The notes under the pieces are model-generated. The model was not told the DNA's origin, did not search any database, and saw only the letters and a list, made by a program, of their open reading frames with translations. This document shows, one piece after another, positions 61,859 through 64,000 of a DNA stretch of 64,000 nt (positions are counted from its first letter, which is position 1; every line of letters begins with the position of its first letter). The stretch comes from Arthrobacter sp. StoSoilA2. GTDB taxonomy: Bacteria > Actinomycetota > Actinomycetes > Actinomycetales > Micrococcaceae. Both the position numbers and the translations under genes were made by a program. The stretch is from assembly GCF_019977195.1 (NCBI RefSeq), contig NZ_AP024643.1, forward strand, positions 4,712,001-4,776,000, read 5' to 3'.

Positions 61859-63217
61859 ATGACCACCCAACCCAGCCCTGCCCTCGCCACGGAAGCTCCA
61901 GCAGAAGGAGCAGCCCAAGCCAGCAAAGTTCCCCACCGCTGGCGAAACCTCGCTGTCCTCACCGGCGTTACGGTCGTGGACAACACGGAAGCCGGCCTCA
62001 GCGCCACCCTGTTCCCGACCATTGCGGCGGCCCTGAAACTGCAGAGCAGCCACCTCGGCCTGCTGGCCGCACTCGGCAAAATCATTGCCGTCCCAGCCGG
62101 TCCGGCGTGGGCCTGGCTTGCCGGGAAGATCGGCCGACGGAAAGCGCTGATCGCCACCACCCTGGCCGGTGGAGTCTTCGGCATAGCAGCAGGTTTCTCC
62201 CAGGACTTCGTTCAACTGTTGATCCTCAACACGCTGATGTCGGCGTCGATCATCGGTGGAAGCCCGATCGCCAACGCCATCATCGCGGACTCCTTCGATG
62301 ACAGCCAGCGCGGCAAGGCTGCGGGCTACTTCTACGGGTTCATGAGCCTCATCAGTTCCTTCATTGCCCCTCTCATCGCATTGTTCACGGGTATTACTGA
62401 TGGCTGGCGCTTCGGCATGTGGACCATCGGTGGCATTTGCATCCTGGCCGGCCTGCTGGTGGCACTGCTCCTGAAAGACCCCGGAGTGGGAGCGTCGGAG
62501 AAGCAACTCGCAGACCTCAGCGGCCGCGAGCGCCTCACCCCGAAAGTCACTGTCCGCTCGGTGGCCTCCCTGTTCCGGATTCCCAGCTTCTCCATCATGA
62601 TGCTCTCGCGCCTGCTCTCCGGGCACCTCCTCATCGCGATCTTCGGTATCCAGTTCCTCGTGGTGGAGCGGGGCTTCACGAACGCGGTGGCGGCCATCGT
62701 CCTGGTGCCGTTTGGGCTCGGCTACTTCGCCGGGACCGCTGGTGGCGGCTGGCTCGTCGCGCTCCTGGACCGGGTCCTTCCCGACAGGGGCCGGGTTGCC
62801 TACCTGCAGGGCGCCCAGGTTCTCTTCGCCGCCGTCGCATTCTTCGCAACCCAATTCGACTACGACAACATCGGCATCTACAGCGCGTTCTGGGCCCTGA
62901 TCGGCTTCGCCCAAGGAGCCAATCCGCCCGCCAACCGTCCGATCGTCGCGGCCGTCGTCCTCCCGGAACTTCGTGGCCAGGCCTTCGCTATCTTCCTGAC
63001 CGTTTTCGAGACCATCGGGTGGGCCGTCTTCTCCCTCGGAGCGGGCGCCCTGGCCTCAAGCCTCGGAATCCAGGCCGTGTTCCTCTGGACCCTGGTGATC
63101 CTCATGCTGGTCAACGCAGCAGTCCTCACCGCCCTCTACTTCTGCTACCCACGGGACGTGGAGCGTGTCCGGAATGCGTTGGAGCAGCGCCGGCAGGAAG
63201 CACTGCACCAGGGCTGA
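61859..63217 (+). CDS. MFS transporter
   Basis: A 452-residue major-facilitator protein with 12 predicted spans. After a soluble Ala/Pro/Thr-rich N-terminus, helix 1 reads LAVLTGVTVVDNTEAGLSATLFP, and the loop 2-3 motif is AGKIGRRKA. It follows the sulfatase by 59 bases and likely imports the sulfate ester or exports a product. The C-terminus is cytosolic and charged. Specificity cannot be read from sequence. Confidence 0.87.
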   Translation: MTTQPSPALATEAPAEGAAQASKVPHRWRNLAVLTGVTVVDNTEAGLSATLFPTIAAALKLQSSHLGLLAALGKIIAVPAGPAWAWLAGKIGRRKALIATTLAGGVFGIAAGFSQDFVQLLILNTLMSASIIGGSPIANAIIADSFDDSQRGKAAGYFYGFMSLISSFIAPLIALFTGITDGWRFGMWTIGGICILAGLLVALLLKDPGVGASEKQLADLSGRERLTPKVTVRSVASLFRIPSFSIMMLSRLLSGHLLIAIFGIQFLVVERGFTNAVAAIVLVPFGLGYFAGTAGGGWLVALLDRVLPDRGRVAYLQGAQVLFAAVAFFATQFDYDNIGIYSAFWALIGFAQGANPPANRPIVAAVVLPELRGQAFAIFLTVFETIGWAVFSLGAGALASSLGIQAVFLWTLVILMLVNAAVLTALYFCYPRDVERVRNALEQRRQEALHQG

Positions 63218-63237
63218 CTTAGGCAACCGTTCGGGCT

Positions 63238-63269
63238 CGACGTCGGCACTCAGGTGAGTGCCGACGTCG
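63238..63269. terminator. hairpin between convergent genes, possible terminator
   Basis: CGACGTCGGCACTCA and TGAGTGCCGACGTCG form a nearly uninterrupted 15-base stem. Only a weak T-rich stretch (GGTTTAACTT) follows, so termination efficiency is uncertain. Confidence 0.65.
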
Positions 63270-63273
63270 CGGT

Positions 63274-64000
63274 TTAACTTGTGGCGAGGTTTCCTACGCT
63301 GAGTTGTTTGTGGTCGATGAGCCACTCCAGGGACTCGCGGACCGCTTGTTCCGGCTCATACCGGGGTGCATAACCCAGCAGGGACTTGGCTTTTTCAATG
63401 CTGAAGCAATGGTTGCGTGACAGGTGGCTCCAGCTCGTATCCGCGTGCCCAGGTGTGGTGGTTCTGCGGAACTCCTCCCAACTGACTGGCTCGAAGCGAG
63501 GTTCCTTCCCGAACCACGACGCAGCGATCCCGACGTATCCGCGAACTGTCAGGGCGGTGGGAGCAACAATGTTGAAGTCCTCCGCGGCGGCCGCTTCACG
63601 TCGCTGGATGGCTTTCTCGAAGGCTTGCGCGACGTCGTCGGCGTGCACGTGATGCATCAGCTCGGTGCCACTTCCGGGAACCTTTAGCGGCCGGCCTGCG
63701 GCGATCGTCTCCCACACGGATGCGTCGAGGTTTCCAAGCGGTCCGATCGGCTGCCAACCAGGTCCGACGATGTGACCGGGGTGCAACGACGTAGTAGCCA
63801 GTCCGCCGGAAGCCGTCTCTTCCTTCAACATGCGGGCTATAGCTCGCTTCTGGATGCCGTACTCATCGGTTGGGGCCGCAGCAGTATCCGAGCCCTCCGC
63901 GATGGGCAGCTTCATGCTGGCGCCATACCGCCAAATAGAACCGCAATGCAGGAGGTGGCCTACCTCGCCGCGGAGTCGGTTCACCAGCGCGGTGGCGGAG
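63274..64000 (-). CDS. NAD-dependent epimerase/dehydratase family protein (N-terminus outside window)
   Basis: The last 242 codons of an extended SDR. The frame is open to the window edge, so the NAD-binding GxxGxxG is not included. The catalytic Tyr-Lys pair lies in YGIQKR, and LHPGHIVGPGWQP, HHVHADDVAQAFEKA and FNIVAPTALTVRGYV are typical of NDP-sugar epimerase-like and nucleoside-diphosphate-sugar reductase proteins. It faces the MFS gene tail to tail. The specificity is not known. Confidence 0.82.
   Translation of the reverse strand, partial: SATALVNRLRGEVGHLLHCGSIWRYGASMKLPIAEGSDTAAAPTDEYGIQKRAIARMLKEETASGGLATTSLHPGHIVGPGWQPIGPLGNLDASVWETIAAGRPLKVPGSGTELMHHVHADDVAQAFEKAIQRREAAAAEDFNIVAPTALTVRGYVGIAASWFGKEPRFEPVSWEEFRRTTTPGHADTSWSHLSRNHCFSIEKAKSLLGYAPRYEPEQAVRESLEWLIDHKQLSVGNLATS

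Noticed and set aside
61850..62914. A 354-codon minus-strand frame opposite the MFS gene
   Set aside because: Hydrophilic complement of a membrane protein, with no start signal or family motif.
1..64000. CRISPR arrays, tRNA/rRNA genes, insertion sequences and prophage genes
   Set aside because: No spaced direct-repeat array, tRNA cloverleaf, transposase or phage structural gene was recognised on reading both strands.

Overview
The window is GC-rich actinobacterial DNA, most like a soil Micrococcaceae (Arthrobacter or Paenarthrobacter type). This rests on the codon use, the unfused pcaC/pcaD order, the abundance of IclR, GntR, PadR and ROK regulators, and the density of catabolic operons. No rRNA, tRNA, CRISPR array or insertion sequence was recognised. 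The window opens inside an acyl-CoA ligase gene and closes inside an epimerase-like gene.

Layout. (1) 1-4079: a minus-strand set (acyl-CoA ligase, TesB thioesterase, small cupin, FAH hydrolase) plus a divergent RidA-like gene. It looks like part of a CoA-thioester route for salicylate or anthranilate. (2) 4120-4464: a DUF1801 protein. (3) 4487-17558: a complete shikimate/protocatechuate block. A shikimate dehydrogenase and a 3-dehydroshikimate dehydratase lead to protocatechuate, then pcaHG, B, D, C, F, I, J and an IclR regulator finish the beta-ketoadipate pathway. A second IclR regulator and a ShiA-like importer lie upstream. (4) 17679-23676: a secreted metalloprotease with FG-GAP repeats, a small cytosolic protein, a BNR-repeat protein with a MoaD-like partner, and two small secreted proteins of unknown role. 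(5) 23900-31084: cobalamin-dependent methionine synthase facing a one-polypeptide ECF transporter and a DUF4430-like lipoprotein, possibly for vitamin B12.

(6) 31189-45072: an unfamiliar catabolic island. It has two HAD hydrolases, an APH-type kinase with a phospholyase-like class-III aminotransferase, two paralogous orphan binding proteins, a ROK regulator, a GH16-like protein, a RidA protein, a D-threonine-aldolase-fold enzyme, an SDR, two FAD amine oxidases and a GntR/FCD regulator. A shared 12-base motif (TYGACAATYGAC) in three promoters probably marks the GntR operators. The substrate looks like a hydroxylated amine or amino acid. (7) 45116-48996: a small protein, a membrane-anchored CHAT protease coupled to a Trypco1-like partner (a candidate conflict system), and a universal stress protein. 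(8) 49189-56576: GntP permease, KDPG aldolase, D-aminoacylase, PLP dehydratase, KDG kinase, IclR and RidA. Together they fit uptake and breakdown of (N-acyl-)D-glucosaminate.

(9) 56703-59212: a small membrane protein, an unknown gene between two 94-base direct repeats, and an LssY_C membrane protein. (10) 59434-63217: a PadR regulator, a sulfatase and an MFS transporter in one operon. (11) 63274 to the end: a truncated NAD-dependent epimerase/dehydratase. Dispersed 66-base palindromes, short tandem repeats and hairpin terminators separate several of these blocks.
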